In this document: positions 1-7,948 of the stretch, in pieces
Position numbering within the stretch: the first letter of the stretch is position 1
Layout: every line of letters begins with the position of its first letter
Assembly (NCBI RefSeq): GCF_020991085.1
Contig: NZ_CP087719.1
Location: forward strand, 2,934,001-2,998,000
Reading direction: 5' to 3'
Length of the DNA stretch: 64,000 bases
Source: Roseomonas sp. OT10
Lineage (GTDB): Bacteria; Pseudomonadota; Alphaproteobacteria; Acetobacterales; Acetobacteraceae
Translations under genes and position numbers: made by a program
The notes under the pieces: model-generated
What the model was told of the DNA's origin: nothing
Seen by the model: only the letters and a program-made list of their open reading frames with translations
The model's database searches: none

Positions 1-1
1 C

Positions 2-328
2 TCGCGGCTCGGCACGGGGGCGATGATCGTCGTCGGCGAGGGCACCAGCATCCTGCGCAAGACGGCCGAATACGTCGCCTTCTTCGCCGCGAATTCCTGC
101 GGCCAGTGCCCGCCCTGCAAGGTCGGCACCCGCCAGGTCTCCCGCATCCTGGAGCGCATCGAGGGCGGCAGCGGAAGGCCCGGCGACCTGGAGGCGCTGG
201 AGAACCTGACCCGGCTCCTCCCCGGCTCCGGCCGCTGCGGCCTGGTGGACGGGGCGGCGACCGTGCTGGCCAGCTCGCTGCGCACCTTCCGCGGCGAGTA
301 CGAGCGGGCCGTGGGTCGGGACGGGTAG
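2..328 (+). CDS. NuoF-like NADH-binding subunit, C-terminal part (5' end outside window)
   Basis: The reading frame is open from the left edge of the window and ends with TAG. It encodes the last ~108 residues of a complex-I 51-kDa (NuoF/HoxF/formate dehydrogenase beta) type protein. The N3-type [4Fe-4S] motif is visible as SCGQCPPCKVG, followed by the fourth cysteine in GRCGLVDGA. The text before the first internal ATG (SRLGTGA) matches the conserved LGTGA stretch of the family, so the true start lies upstream. No nuoG or other complex-I gene follows; the next genes run the other way. It is therefore more likely the end of a stand-alone formate dehydrogenase or hydrogenase-type diaphorase than part of a nuo operon. 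This last point is inferred. Confidence 0.8.
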   Translation, partial: SRLGTGAMIVVGEGTSILRKTAEYVAFFAANSCGQCPPCKVGTRQVSRILERIEGGSGRPGDLEALENLTRLLPGSGRCGLVDGAATVLASSLRTFRGEYERAVGRDG

Positions 329-348
329 GCGGGCCCCCGTCGCGTCCG

Positions 349-978
349 TCAGAAGCTCGGCTGGATGACCCGCGTGCCCTCGGTGATCGGGTTGGGCGCG
401 GCGGGAACCACCCAGCCGTCGCCGGCATCGAGGCGGCGGACCTCCTGGTTCAGCGCCCCCAGCGCAAGCTCCCCCATCGGCAGCGGGCCGGGCGAGGCCA
501 GCCGCTCCAGCGTCCGCTGCCCGCCGAAGCGGAAGCTGCGCTCGTCCAGCGCCCCCGCTGCCGCCGCGCGGTCGCCGCGGCCCAGCGCCGCCGCGGCGCG
601 GGCCAGCGCGGCCGCGGCCTCCGTCGCGCTCATGCCGGGCATCTGGCCGGTGACGTCGCGCATCTCCTCCCGGGCGGCGAGCACCCGGCTGCGCAGCCCC
701 TCGGCCAGCGGGTCCCAGCGCGGATTGGCCTGGATGTCCGCCCCCAGCCATTCCAGCAGGGCGGCGGCCCGCGCGGTGGCGGCCGGGTTGCCCTCCAGCC
801 CGCGGCCATTGTCGCGGTAGGTCTCCGCCAGTTCCGCGATGGCCTGGCGGGCCGGGTCGGGACCGGGGATCAGGCCGGGCGGGGGAGAGACGGGAGCGCG
901 GGGGGTGCGGACCTGCTCACGCAACGGGGCGCAGGCGGGAAGCAGCGCGGGGGAGAGAAGCAGGGCGCGTCGGCGCAT
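349..978 (-). CDS. Predicted lipoprotein, paralogue of the upstream gene
   Basis: This is a 209-residue protein of unknown function. It begins with MRRR, a short hydrophobic stretch and a lipobox-like LLPAC, so it is probably a lipid-anchored periplasmic protein. The rest is alanine-rich and mainly helical, with no motif I recognise. It lies 10 bp downstream of the gene at 989-1546 on the same strand and looks related to it. Both contain an LEWL block, an AARxE block, a segment with GD followed by AAA, and a TLxRLA block, all in the same order. The pair looks like a tandem duplication that has diverged strongly. Confidence 0.6.
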   Translation of the reverse strand: MRRRALLLSPALLPACAPLREQVRTPRAPVSPPPGLIPGPDPARQAIAELAETYRDNGRGLEGNPAATARAAALLEWLGADIQANPRWDPLAEGLRSRVLAAREEMRDVTGQMPGMSATEAAAALARAAAALGRGDRAAAAGALDERSFRFGGQRTLERLASPGPLPMGELALGALNQEVRRLDAGDGWVVPAAPNPITEGTRVIQPSF

Positions 979-988
979 GGCGGTTCCG

Positions 989-1546
989 TCACTGGCGGCC
1001 GAGGGCCAAGGGGATGTCGTCGTCGCGGCCGAATTCCAGGTCCCGCCGCGCCCGTTGCAGGGCGGTGTTCGCCTGCGGCAGGCGCGGCAGCGCCGCGAGC
1101 CGGTCCAGCGTATCCGGCGCGAAGTCCGGCGGCGAGAGGGCGGAGCGCGCCGCGGCGGGGTCGCCCGCGCGCAACGCGCCGGCGGCGTTCACCAGCCCGT
1201 CCACCACGGGTTGGGTCGGGGCGGCGCGGCGGATGCCCAGGGCCCCGCGGACCTCGCTGCGCGCCGCCTGGAGCGCCGGGGCGGTGACGGAGGAGAAGTT
1301 CTGGAACATCAGCGCCCGCGGCACCTCGGCCGCCAGCCATTCCAGCCGCGCGACGGCGATGGCGGCCTCGGCCGGATCGCCGGCCAGCGCCGCAGGATGG
1401 GCGAAGGCCGTCGCGGCGCCCTGGATGATGTTGGTGGCCCCCGCCGCAGCCGGGCCCTCGGTCAGGGCGGCGGCGGCGAAGGTCTCGGGCTCCGGCGCCG
1501 CGCAGGCCAGGAGGGGCAGCAGCAGGGCAAGCTGGGTGGCGCGCAT
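989..1546 (-). CDS. Predicted lipoprotein, tandem paralogue
   Basis: This 185-residue protein has an N-terminal MRATQLALLLPLLAC, a compact type II signal peptide with Cys15 as the likely lipidation site. The mature part is alanine-rich and probably helical; I do not recognise a family. It is the first gene of a two-gene minus-strand unit with the related lipoprotein at 349-978. It lies 76 bp downstream of argC, so it could be read from the argC promoter or from its own. Function is unknown. Confidence 0.6.
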   Translation of the reverse strand: MRATQLALLLPLLACAAPEPETFAAAALTEGPAAAGATNIIQGAATAFAHPAALAGDPAEAAIAVARLEWLAAEVPRALMFQNFSSVTAPALQAARSEVRGALGIRRAAPTQPVVDGLVNAAGALRAGDPAAARSALSPPDFAPDTLDRLAALPRLPQANTALQRARRDLEFGRDDDIPLALGRQ

Positions 1547-1622
1547 GGTCCGTCCTCGTCCCGGGCCGTGCGTCGGGCCGGCCGCCGTCGCAGATGGGGC
1601 GGCGGCGGCCGGCGGGAAGCGG

Positions 1623-2579
1623 TCAGGCGGCGCGGTTGAGGCGCGCCTGCACGTCCACGCCCAGCATCAGGCCGAGATTCTGCACCGCGGCCCCCGAGGC
1701 ACCCTTGCCGAGGTTGTCCAGCCGGGCGACCAGCACGGCATGGCGGCGCGCCGCGTTGCCGAAGACGCGGAGTTCGAGGGCGTTGGTGTCGTTCAGCGCC
1801 TCCGCCTCGATCTTGCCGTTGGCCTCGGCGGGCAGCACGCGCACCCAGGCCGAACCGGCGTAGCGCGCCTCCAGCGCCTGGCGCAGCGTCTCCAGCGACG
1901 GATTGCCCGGCAGCGCGTCCAGGTGCAGCGGGATGGAGACGAGCATGCCCTGGCGGAAATGCCCCACGCTGGGCACGAAGATCGGGCGCCGGGTCAGGCC
2001 GGAATAGCGCAGGATCTCGGGGACATGCTTGTGCTCCAGCCCGAGGCCGTAGAGCTCGAAGTTCGGCGCCTGGCCCGCCTCGTGCTCCGCGATCATCGCC
2101 TTGCCGCCGCCGGAATAGCCGGAGACGGCGTTGATGGTGACGGGATGATCCGCCGGGACGATCCCGGCATCGACCAGCGGCCGCAGCAGCGCGATGGCGC
2201 CGGTCGGGTAGCAGCCGGGGTTGGACACGCGCGGGGCGGCGGCGATGGCCGCCGCCTGCTCCGGCGACAGCTCGGGGAAGCCGAAGACCCAGTCCGGGTC
2301 GGTCCGGTGCGCGGTGGAGGCGTCGAGCAGCTTCGGCGCGTCCGCCCCCAGCGAGGCGGCCATGGCCGCGCTCTCCTTCGCCGCGGCGTCGGGCAGGCAG
2401 AGCACCACGGCGTCCACCTGGGCCATCAGGGCGCGCTTCGCCTCGGGGTCCTTGCGTCGCTCCGGGGCCAGGGATCGCAGCGCGACGCCGGGGATGGCGG
2501 ACAGGCGCTCGACGATCTGCAGCCCGGTGGTGCCGGACTCGCCGTCCACGAAGACGGACGGGATGGGACCCTTCGACAT
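1623..2579 (-). CDS. argC: N-acetyl-gamma-glutamyl-phosphate reductase (type 2 ArgC)
   Basis: ArgC catalyses the NADPH-dependent reduction of N-acetylglutamyl phosphate to the semialdehyde in arginine biosynthesis, in the cytoplasm. The 318-residue product has a nucleotide-binding GESGTTG loop at residues 13-19 and the catalytic cysteine Cys123 in SNPGCYPTG, and ends with the conserved [17 protein letters not shown]-like block (here VQNLGLMLG). The length fits the shorter type 2 family found in Alphaproteobacteria. The ATG at 2579 was chosen because a clear GAGGAG lies about 10 bases upstream; an open frame extends to 2723 but is not conserved in character and runs into the rpsI terminator. 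The gene lies directly downstream of rplM-rpsI, separated by a strong hairpin terminator. Confidence 0.95.
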   Translation of the reverse strand: MSKGPIPSVFVDGESGTTGLQIVERLSAIPGVALRSLAPERRKDPEAKRALMAQVDAVVLCLPDAAAKESAAMAASLGADAPKLLDASTAHRTDPDWVFGFPELSPEQAAAIAAAPRVSNPGCYPTGAIALLRPLVDAGIVPADHPVTINAVSGYSGGGKAMIAEHEAGQAPNFELYGLGLEHKHVPEILRYSGLTRRPIFVPSVGHFRQGMLVSIPLHLDALPGNPSLETLRQALEARYAGSAWVRVLPAEANGKIEAEALNDTNALELRVFGNAARRHAVLVARLDNLGKGASGAAVQNLGLMLGVDVQARLNRAA

Positions 2580-2681
2580 GCGACGTTGGCTCCTCGGCCC
2601 ACTTCGGGCCGCTCGGGAAGATGGCGCGTCCCCCGCGCCAGGGAAACCAGGGTCTTCGCGGCCCTGGGATGCCGGAATGGA

Positions 2682-2713
2682 AAAGGGGCGGTCCCTCGCG
2701 GGACCGCCCCTTT
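2682..2713 (-). terminator. Rho-independent terminator of the rplM-rpsI operon
   Basis: This is a perfect 14-bp inverted repeat (2682-2695 with 2700-2713) closed by a four-base TCGC loop. On the minus strand it is followed by a short TTTT run. It begins 48 bp after the rpsI stop codon and separates the ribosomal operon from argC. Confidence 0.85.
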
Positions 2714-2760
2714 CCGTAGCCATGGTCGGGCCCGGGCGCCGATCGGCGCCCGCAGGCCGA

Positions 2761-3288
2761 TCAGCGCTTGCTGAACTGGAAGGAACGTCGGGCCTTGGCC
2801 TTGCCGTACTTCTTGCGCTCGACCACGCGCGGGTCGCGGGTCAGGAAGCCGGCCTTCTTCAGGATCGGGCGCAGCTCCGGCTCGTAGTAGGTGAGCGCGC
2901 GGCTGATGCCGTGGCGCACCGCGCCGGCCTGGCCGGACAGCCCGCCGCCGACCACCGTGCAGGTCACGTCGAACTGCTGGTAGCGGTCGGAGACCAGGAA
3001 GGGCTGGGCGATCAGCATGCGCAGCACGGGGCGGGCGAAGTACTTCGCCGCCGGCTTGCCGTTGATCTCAAAGCCGCCCTTGCCGGGCTTGAGCCACACG
3101 CGGGCGACCGCGTCCTTGCGGCGGCCGGTGGCGTAGGAGCGGCCCTGGGCGTCGCGCTTCGGCTCGCGCGGGGCGGCGGTGCCCTCGGCGGCCGCACCGG
3201 CCGGGGTGCCGGCGACGAGGGTCTTGAGATCGGCCAGGGAGCTCACGCTGGAGCTGGCGGTCCCAGAGGGGGAGGTGGTCTCGCTCAC
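2761..3288 (-). CDS. rpsI: 30S ribosomal protein S9
   Basis: S9 is a small-subunit ribosomal protein whose C-terminal tail reaches the P-site tRNA. The 175-residue product carries the S9 core from [12 protein letters not shown] to the basic C-terminus ending in FSKR, including the [19 protein letters not shown] block. It has an extra N-terminal ~45 residues rich in Ser, Thr and Ala before the core; such extensions occur in Alphaproteobacteria. The start codon is GTG at 3288, only 2 bp after the rplM stop, so the two are translationally linked. The gene is followed by a strong intrinsic terminator. Confidence 0.97.
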   Translation of the reverse strand: MSETTSPSGTASSSVSSLADLKTLVAGTPAGAAAEGTAAPREPKRDAQGRSYATGRRKDAVARVWLKPGKGGFEINGKPAAKYFARPVLRMLIAQPFLVSDRYQQFDVTCTVVGGGLSGQAGAVRHGISRALTYYEPELRPILKKAGFLTRDPRVVERKKYGKAKARRSFQFSKR

Positions 3289-3290
3289 GG

Positions 3291-3761
3291 TCAGGCCGCC
3301 TTGTTCTTGCGGTTCAGCGCGCCGACGTCGAGGGAGGCGGGCGACTGGCCGGCATGCGGGTGCTCCGCGCCGGCATAGACATGCAGGTTGCGCATCTGCT
3401 GGCGGCCGAGCGGGCCGCGGGTGATCATGCGCTCCACGGCCTTCTCGATCACGCGCTCCGGGAAGCGGCTCTCCAGGCGCTCGCGCACGGTGCGGCCCTT
3501 GATGCCGCCGGCATAGCCGGTGTGCCAGTAGAAGACGGACTGCTCCGCCTTGGCCCCGGTCACGCGGACCTTGCGCGCGTTCACGATGACCACGTGGTCA
3601 CCGCAATCGACATGCGGGGTGAAGGTGGGCTTGTGCTTGCCGCGGAGGCGGTTGGCGACCAGGGCGGCGAGGCGGCCGAGCACGAGGCCCTCCGCATCGA
3701 TGAGCACCCAGTCCTTCTTGACCTCCGCCGGCTTGATCGAGCGGGTCTGCGTGGAGAGCAT
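3291..3761 (-). CDS. rplM: 50S ribosomal protein L13
   Basis: L13 is an early assembly protein of the large ribosomal subunit. The 156-residue product has the family landmarks [11 protein letters not shown] near the N-terminus, [15 protein letters not shown] and [21 protein letters not shown]. The ATG at 3761 gives the usual L13 N-terminus; the frame is open further upstream but those residues are not L13-like and cross the promoter. The ribosome-binding site is weak (AACCGGTAACG). It is first in the conserved rplM-rpsI pair and has a readable sigma-70-type promoter at 3793-3821. Confidence 0.97.
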   Translation of the reverse strand: MLSTQTRSIKPAEVKKDWVLIDAEGLVLGRLAALVANRLRGKHKPTFTPHVDCGDHVVIVNARKVRVTGAKAEQSVFYWHTGYAGGIKGRTVRERLESRFPERVIEKAVERMITRGPLGRQQMRNLHVYAGAEHPHAGQSPASLDVGALNRKNKAA

Positions 3762-3792
3762 CGTTACCGGTTCTGTGTAGCAGGAAGCGCGG

Positions 3793-3821
3793 CTTATCGT
3801 CGGCGAGGGCCGGTGCGTCAA
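3793..3821 (-). promoter_or_regulatory. Promoter of rplM-rpsI
   Basis: On the minus strand, TTGACG (3816-3821) is separated by exactly 17 bp from GATAAG (3793-3798), a good -35/-10 pair for a GC-rich alphaproteobacterium. Transcription would start about 25 bases before the rplM ATG. A perfect palindrome lies 9 bp upstream of the -35 hexamer. Confidence 0.7.
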
Positions 3822-3830
3822 GGCTTTTCG

Positions 3831-3854
3831 GATGTGGTATCCATATACCACATC
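3831..3854. repeat. Perfect 10-bp inverted repeat upstream of the rplM promoter
   Basis: GATGTGGTAT and ATACCACATC flank a 4-base CCAT spacer. The palindrome lies 9 bp upstream of the rplM -35 element and overlaps the stop codon of the 2H phosphoesterase gene. There is no U-tract after it in either direction, so a simple intrinsic terminator is unlikely. An operator for a dimeric regulator or a weak terminator for the upstream gene are the two readings. Confidence 0.55.
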
Positions 3855-4449
3855 ACCCGGCGGCCCGCTCCCCCAGGAACGGGAACTCCCCCGCCGCCGC
3901 CCACGGCCCGCCCCGGTAGCGCCAGAGCAGCAGCCCCTCGCCTCGCCCCGACCAGGGCGCGAAACCCTGCTCCAGCGCCGCCAGCAGCGTCCGCGCCGCC
4001 GCGGGCGCCACCTTGTTCTGCACCGTCACGTGCGGCCGCCAGCCCTGCCGGTCCTGCGGCCCCAGCCAGCCGTGCCAGGCCCCGGCCAGCAGCCCGCGCA
4101 GCTTCACCAGGGGCAGGCTGTCCACCGTGACGGCCACCCCGCGCCCCAGGCTGCGCAGCCCAGGGAAGTCCAGCGGCATGGGCGGCGTCGCGGCGGCCAG
4201 GGTGGCGAGGTTCGCCGCCACCTCCGCCTCCGCCGCACCGGGCAGGGCGTGGAACAGGGTCAGATGGGCGGAGAGGTGGTTCCGCTCCGCCGGAAAATGT
4301 GCCCGCCGCAGCGCATCCAGCCGGGCGAAGCTGGCCGGGTCGAGCCGCAGCGAGACGATCAGCGGCGCCTCGCCCGTTGGAGGTTCGCCCAGTAGAAGCT
4401 CGCCCAATGGGGCCTCGCCTGACGGCGGCCGCTCAGGTCCAGCCGCCAT
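3853..4449 (-). CDS. 2H phosphoesterase / 2'-5' RNA ligase family protein
   Basis: The 198-residue protein has the two HxTx motifs that define the 2H phosphoesterase superfamily: HLT (His62-Thr64) and HVT (His140-Thr142). Members cleave or form 2',5' or cyclic phosphodiester bonds in RNA or small molecules; the substrate here cannot be read from sequence. The N-terminus (residues 10-30) is a run of [20 protein letters not shown] units encoded by four imperfect 15-bp repeats, placed before the fold begins. The ATG overlaps the end of the SDR gene at 4433 by 17 bp, so the two are probably cotranscribed. Confidence 0.75.
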   Translation of the reverse strand: MAAGPERPPSGEAPLGELLLGEPPTGEAPLIVSLRLDPASFARLDALRRAHFPAERNHLSAHLTLFHALPGAAEAEVAANLATLAAATPPMPLDFPGLRSLGRGVAVTVDSLPLVKLRGLLAGAWHGWLGPQDRQGWRPHVTVQNKVAPAAARTLLAALEQGFAPWSGRGEGLLLWRYRGGPWAAAGEFPFLGERAAG

Positions 4450-5200
4450 CCACCACGAACTCCTGCCCGCAGATCATCTTCGACGCGGCGGAGGCGAGGA
4501 ACAGCGCCATCTCCGCGATGTCCTGCGGCATCACGCGGCCGGCCAGCATCTGCCCCGCCTCGATCTGCCGCTCCGCCTCCGGCGTGACCCAGAGGGCGAG
4601 CTGGCGCTCCGTCATCACCCAACCGGGCACCAGCGTGTTCGCGCGGATGTTGTGCTTGCCGTAGTCCCGGCCGAGCGAGCGGGTCAGCCCCTGCACCGAC
4701 GCCTTGGCCATGGTGTAGCCGGCCATCCCCCCCTGCCCCAGCTTCCAGGAGCAGGAGCCGAAGTTCACCACCGCCCCGCCGCCGGCGCGGATCATCTGGG
4801 GGATCACCGCCTGCGCCGCGAAGAGCATCGGCCGCATGTTCACCGCGATGCGGTCGTCGAAATAGTCCGGCGTGACGTCCTCCAGCCGGTGGCGCTCGTC
4901 ATGGGCGGCGTTGTTCAGCAGCACGGTGATGTCGCCATGCGCCTCCCGCGCCGCCTCCACCGAGCGGCGCAGCGCGGCGATGTCGCGGATGTCGCAGGGC
5001 AGGAAGAGCGGCGCGTGCGCGACATCCGGCGTCAGGCGCGCCACCAGCGCGCGGCTCGGCGCCTCGGCGATGTCCACGAAGGCCACCCTCGCGCCCTGCC
5101 GCGCGAAGGATTCGGTCAGCGCGGCGCCGATGCCGCTGCCGCCGCCGGTGAGGTAGACGCTGCGGTCCCTCAGGTCGGGATAGATCGCCGCTGGCTGCAT
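4433..5200 (-). CDS. SDR family oxidoreductase
   Basis: This is a classical 255-residue short-chain dehydrogenase. It has the TGGGSGIG cofactor loop (residues 18-25), NNAAH, a catalytic Ser149 and the YxxxK pair Tyr162/Lys166. The C-terminus ends FVVDGGWT, typical of FabG-like enzymes. An acidic residue after beta-2 (FVDIAE) suggests a preference for NAD(H). The ATG at 5200 has a good GGAGGAAG ribosome-binding site; an open frame upstream is only shadow. It is first in a two-gene unit with the 2H phosphoesterase. The substrate is unknown. Confidence 0.85.
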   Translation of the reverse strand: MQPAAIYPDLRDRSVYLTGGGSGIGAALTESFARQGARVAFVDIAEAPSRALVARLTPDVAHAPLFLPCDIRDIAALRRSVEAAREAHGDITVLLNNAAHDERHRLEDVTPDYFDDRIAVNMRPMLFAAQAVIPQMIRAGGGAVVNFGSCSWKLGQGGMAGYTMAKASVQGLTRSLGRDYGKHNIRANTLVPGWVMTERQLALWVTPEAERQIEAGQMLAGRVMPQDIAEMALFLASAASKMICGQEFVVDGGWT

Positions 5201-5387
5201 GGGCGTTGCTTCCTCCGGGGGCGGCGGTTGCGGGGCCGCCCTGCCCCGCCGGCGTACCACCGCCTGCCGCCGCGGCGAAGCCGGCCCGGCTTGCCCGACG
5301 CGGTGGGCCGGTGCCAGAGTGCCGGGGCTTGAGCCGAGACCGCCAGACCCAGGGGCGCCCCGCCGCCGCGGCGGGAGTGCCCGGCCC

Positions 5388-6017
5388 GTGAAGGGGCGAA
5401 GGCCCTTTCCGCCCGGCCTGCCGCCCATCCTCCTCGGCCTGCTGCTGGCGGGCTGCGCCGCGGACGGCAGCCGGCCATCCTCCTCCCGCGCCGAGGCCGC
5501 GGCCCAGCGCGCGCGTCAGGCCCAGCCGGCGGCCCGGCGGCAGGCCCCGCCCCGCGACAACCAGCCGCTGCCCCTGCCGCCTGCGCCGCCACCGGATGCC
5601 GGGGATGCCGGGCCGGCCACCGCGGAGCCCCCGCCGGCCCCCGCCCGGCCGGCCCCGCCGCCGGCAGCCGTGGGCCCGCCACCCGACCCGCCGGCGGCCG
5701 GGGCCACCCCCGCGCCGGAGCCGGTCCGGCCCGCCTATGCCCGGCTGCGGAGCGACGGGGCGGTGGGCTGCCGGCACGCCGCCACGCTGCGGACCCTGGC
5801 CGCGCTTCCCCCGGCCCAGGGCAGCCCGCCGGGAGGCAGCGACCCCGGCCGTGCCGCCCGGCTGCGTGAGCTGGACTGCCGCTCCCTGCCCGCCATCCTC
5901 GACTGGGAGCTGGTCCGGCGGGAGGGCGACGCCGTCCTGCTCCGCCTGCCGGGGGCCGATGGCGGCGGCCTGGCGCTGTTCTTCCGGGCCGGGGACGTGG
6001 TCCTCCCCGGCTCCTGA
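5388..6017 (+). CDS. Proline-rich predicted lipoprotein
   Basis: A GTG start at 5388 gives a 209-residue protein with a type II signal peptide (LLGLLLAGC). Residues ~35-115 form a very Pro/Ala-rich linker, and the C-terminal ~90 residues look globular, with two cysteines (VGC and LDC) that could form a disulfide. It is divergent from the SDR at 4433-5200 with a 187-bp gap. Its stop codon directly abuts the stop codon of the convergent SDR at 6018. Function is unknown; the layout suggests an envelope protein with a flexible periplasmic spacer. Confidence 0.6.
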   Translation: MKGRRPFPPGLPPILLGLLLAGCAADGSRPSSSRAEAAAQRARQAQPAARRQAPPRDNQPLPLPPAPPPDAGDAGPATAEPPPAPARPAPPPAAVGPPPDPPAAGATPAPEPVRPAYARLRSDGAVGCRHAATLRTLAALPPAQGSPPGGSDPGRAARLRELDCRSLPAILDWELVRREGDAVLLRLPGADGGGLALFFRAGDVVLPGS

Positions 6018-6773
6018 TCAGGTGCCGCCGTTCACGCTCAGCACCTGGCCGCTGATCCAGGCGGCCATGGGGCTGGCCAGGAAGAACACGGCATTGGCGA
6101 TGTCCTCCGCCGTGCCGAGGCGGCGCAGGGCAATCCCGTCCAGCAGGCGCTGCTGCCCCTCGGGGCCATAGGACTCGAACTGCGCGACCGAGGCGGGGTT
6201 GGTCGGCGCGAAGCCCGGTGCCACCGAGTTCACGGTGATGCCCTGCGGCCCCAGCTCGTGGCAGAGCTGCCGGGTCAGCCCGACCAGCCCGTGCTTGGCG
6301 GAGCAATAGGCCTGGATCCCGGTCAGCGAGCGCTGCAGCCCGGCGCCGCTGCTGATGGTGACGATGCGCCCCGTCCCCGCCCGCTTCATCCCCGGCGCGG
6401 CGGCCGCGCAGAGGTTGAAGGCCGCGTGCAGGTTGATGTCGAACAGCGCGTGCCAGTCCGCCTCCGGCACCTCCTCCACCGGGCGCATCACCTGGCCGCG
6501 CACCCCGCCGGCATTGCAGACCAGCACGCCGACCGGGGCGCCGGCCGCCGCCTCCACCCGGGCGATCCAGCCGCGCGCGGCGCCGGGGGCGGTCAGGTCG
6601 AAGGCGTCGGTGGAGATGCCGGTGCCGGCGGCGGTCTCCGCCAGTTCCTCGGCCGAGAGGTCGCAGCCGAAGACCCGTGCCCCGGCCGAATCGAAGCCGC
6701 GCGCGATCACCCGGCCGAAGCCGTGGCCCGCACCCGTCACCGCCACCACCGTCCCGTCGAAATCCAGCTTCAT
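6018..6773 (-). CDS. SDR family oxidoreductase
   Basis: This is a 251-residue classical SDR with TGAGHGFG (residues 13-20), CNAGG, a catalytic serine in ISSGAG and Tyr156-x3-Lys160. The C-terminus SVNGGT is typical of the FabG-like group. The acidic residue in GCDLS suggests NAD(H) preference. The ATG at 6773 has an AGGTGG ribosome-binding site. It stands alone between a convergent lipoprotein gene and divergent DMT exporter genes, so the substrate cannot be inferred from its neighbours. Confidence 0.85.
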   Translation of the reverse strand: MKLDFDGTVVAVTGAGHGFGRVIARGFDSAGARVFGCDLSAEELAETAAGTGISTDAFDLTAPGAARGWIARVEAAAGAPVGVLVCNAGGVRGQVMRPVEEVPEADWHALFDINLHAAFNLCAAAAPGMKRAGTGRIVTISSGAGLQRSLTGIQAYCSAKHGLVGLTRQLCHELGPQGITVNSVAPGFAPTNPASVAQFESYGPEGQQRLLDGIALRRLGTAEDIANAVFFLASPMAAWISGQVLSVNGGT

Positions 6774-6928
6774 CCACCTGTCCCCCGCCACGGGCACAGG
6801 GGAAGCGCTCCATGCCGCGCGCGGCATGCCTGCCCTTCCCCCTCCCCGGCTTGTCGCTGCCCGGCGCGCGGCCGAAGCTGCGGCGCGGTACGGGAAAGAA
6901 GGCTGGGGCCGGGCTGGTGAGGTCGTCA

Positions 6929-7948
6929 ATGCGCGCCCCTGGGCCTACCCCTGGGGGGCCTACCTCTGGGGGGCCTACCCCTGGAGGGCCTACCCCTGGG
7001 CTCGCCGCGGACGCGCCGATCCCCCCCGGGCCGATCCCCCCCGGCGGGCCGGGCCCGGCCGGCGGCGGCCCCGGGGCCGACCCGCGGCGGGACAACCTGC
7101 GCGGGGCGCTGTTCATGCTCGGCGCCGCGCTGATGTTCTCGGTCGAGGCGCTGTTCCTGCGCTGGATGGCGGCGCGCGGGATCCCCATCGGGACGCAGCT
7201 GCTGGCCCGCTGCCTCGGCCAGCTCGCCTGGGTGGCACCCTCGATCATGGCGGCGGGGCTGCTGGTGATGCGCACGCGCCGTCTGGGGCTGCACCTGCTG
7301 CGCGGGGTGTGCAGCCTGGCCACCTGGGGCCTCTACTTCCTCTCCTTCGCCTTCCTCGACCTGGCCAGCGCCACCGTCCTCTCCTTCACCAACGTCATGT
7401 TCACCTCAATGCTCGCCGGCCCCGTGCTGGGCGAGCGGGTGGGGCCGGCGCGCTGGGCCGCGACTCTCGCGGGGCTGGCCGGGGTGGCGCTGATGCTGCG
7501 GCCCTGGTCGGCCGGGGCGGCCATCCCCCTGCCGGGCGTGGCGGCGGCGCTGGCGGCGGCGCTGTGCTGGTGCGGCATCACCCTGACCTCCCGCGTCCTC
7601 ACCCGCACCGAGCGGACGCTGACCGTGGTGGGCTGGGTCGGGGTGGTGACGACGCTGAGCGTGCTGCCGATCGCCGTGGCCGGCTGGCAGCCGCTGGCCT
7701 GGGGCGACATCGCCATCCTGGCGGTGTTCGGGCTGGTGACGCCGGGCATCCTGTGGCTGACCACCGAGGCGCTGCGCCATGGCGAGGCCAGCGCGGTGGG
7801 GCCGCTGCAGTACATGCGCCTGCCCGTGGTGGCGCTGGCGGGGTGGTGGCTGTTCGCGGAGGTGCCGGACGGCGCCGCCTGGCTGGGGGCGGCGGTGATC
7901 GTCGGCAGCGCCCTGACCATCACCGCCGTGGAGGCGCGGCGGCGGTGA
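6929..7948 (+). CDS. DMT superfamily (EamA) transporter with repeat-bearing N-terminus
   Basis: The 339-residue protein contains two EamA domains (about ten transmembrane helices), the architecture of drug/metabolite exporters in the inner membrane. Before the first helix there is a ~50-residue Gly/Pro tail whose start is encoded by four near-identical 15-bp tandem repeats at 6941-7000 (GPTPG units). The ATG at 6929 follows a GTGAGG ribosome-binding site. Its stop overlaps the GTG start of the next gene by four bases. The two proteins share the blocks ATVLSFT and AGPVLGE, so they are tandem paralogues. The substrate is unknown. Confidence 0.85.
   Translation: MRAPGPTPGGPTSGGPTPGGPTPGLAADAPIPPGPIPPGGPGPAGGGPGADPRRDNLRGALFMLGAALMFSVEALFLRWMAARGIPIGTQLLARCLGQLAWVAPSIMAAGLLVMRTRRLGLHLLRGVCSLATWGLYFLSFAFLDLASATVLSFTNVMFTSMLAGPVLGERVGPARWAATLAGLAGVALMLRPWSAGAAIPLPGVAAALAAALCWCGITLTSRVLTRTERTLTVVGWVGVVTTLSVLPIAVAGWQPLAWGDIAILAVFGLVTPGILWLTTEALRHGEASAVGPLQYMRLPVVALAGWWLFAEVPDGAAWLGAAVIVGSALTITAVEARRR
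6941..7000 (+). repeat. Four 15-bp in-frame tandem repeats
   Basis: Four consecutive copies of gggcctacccctggg (at 6941, 6956, 6971 and 6986), each differing by at most one base, encode Gly-Pro-Thr-Pro/Ser-Gly units at the N-terminus of the DMT transporter. The near-identity suggests recent expansion or contraction by slippage. Confidence 0.9.
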
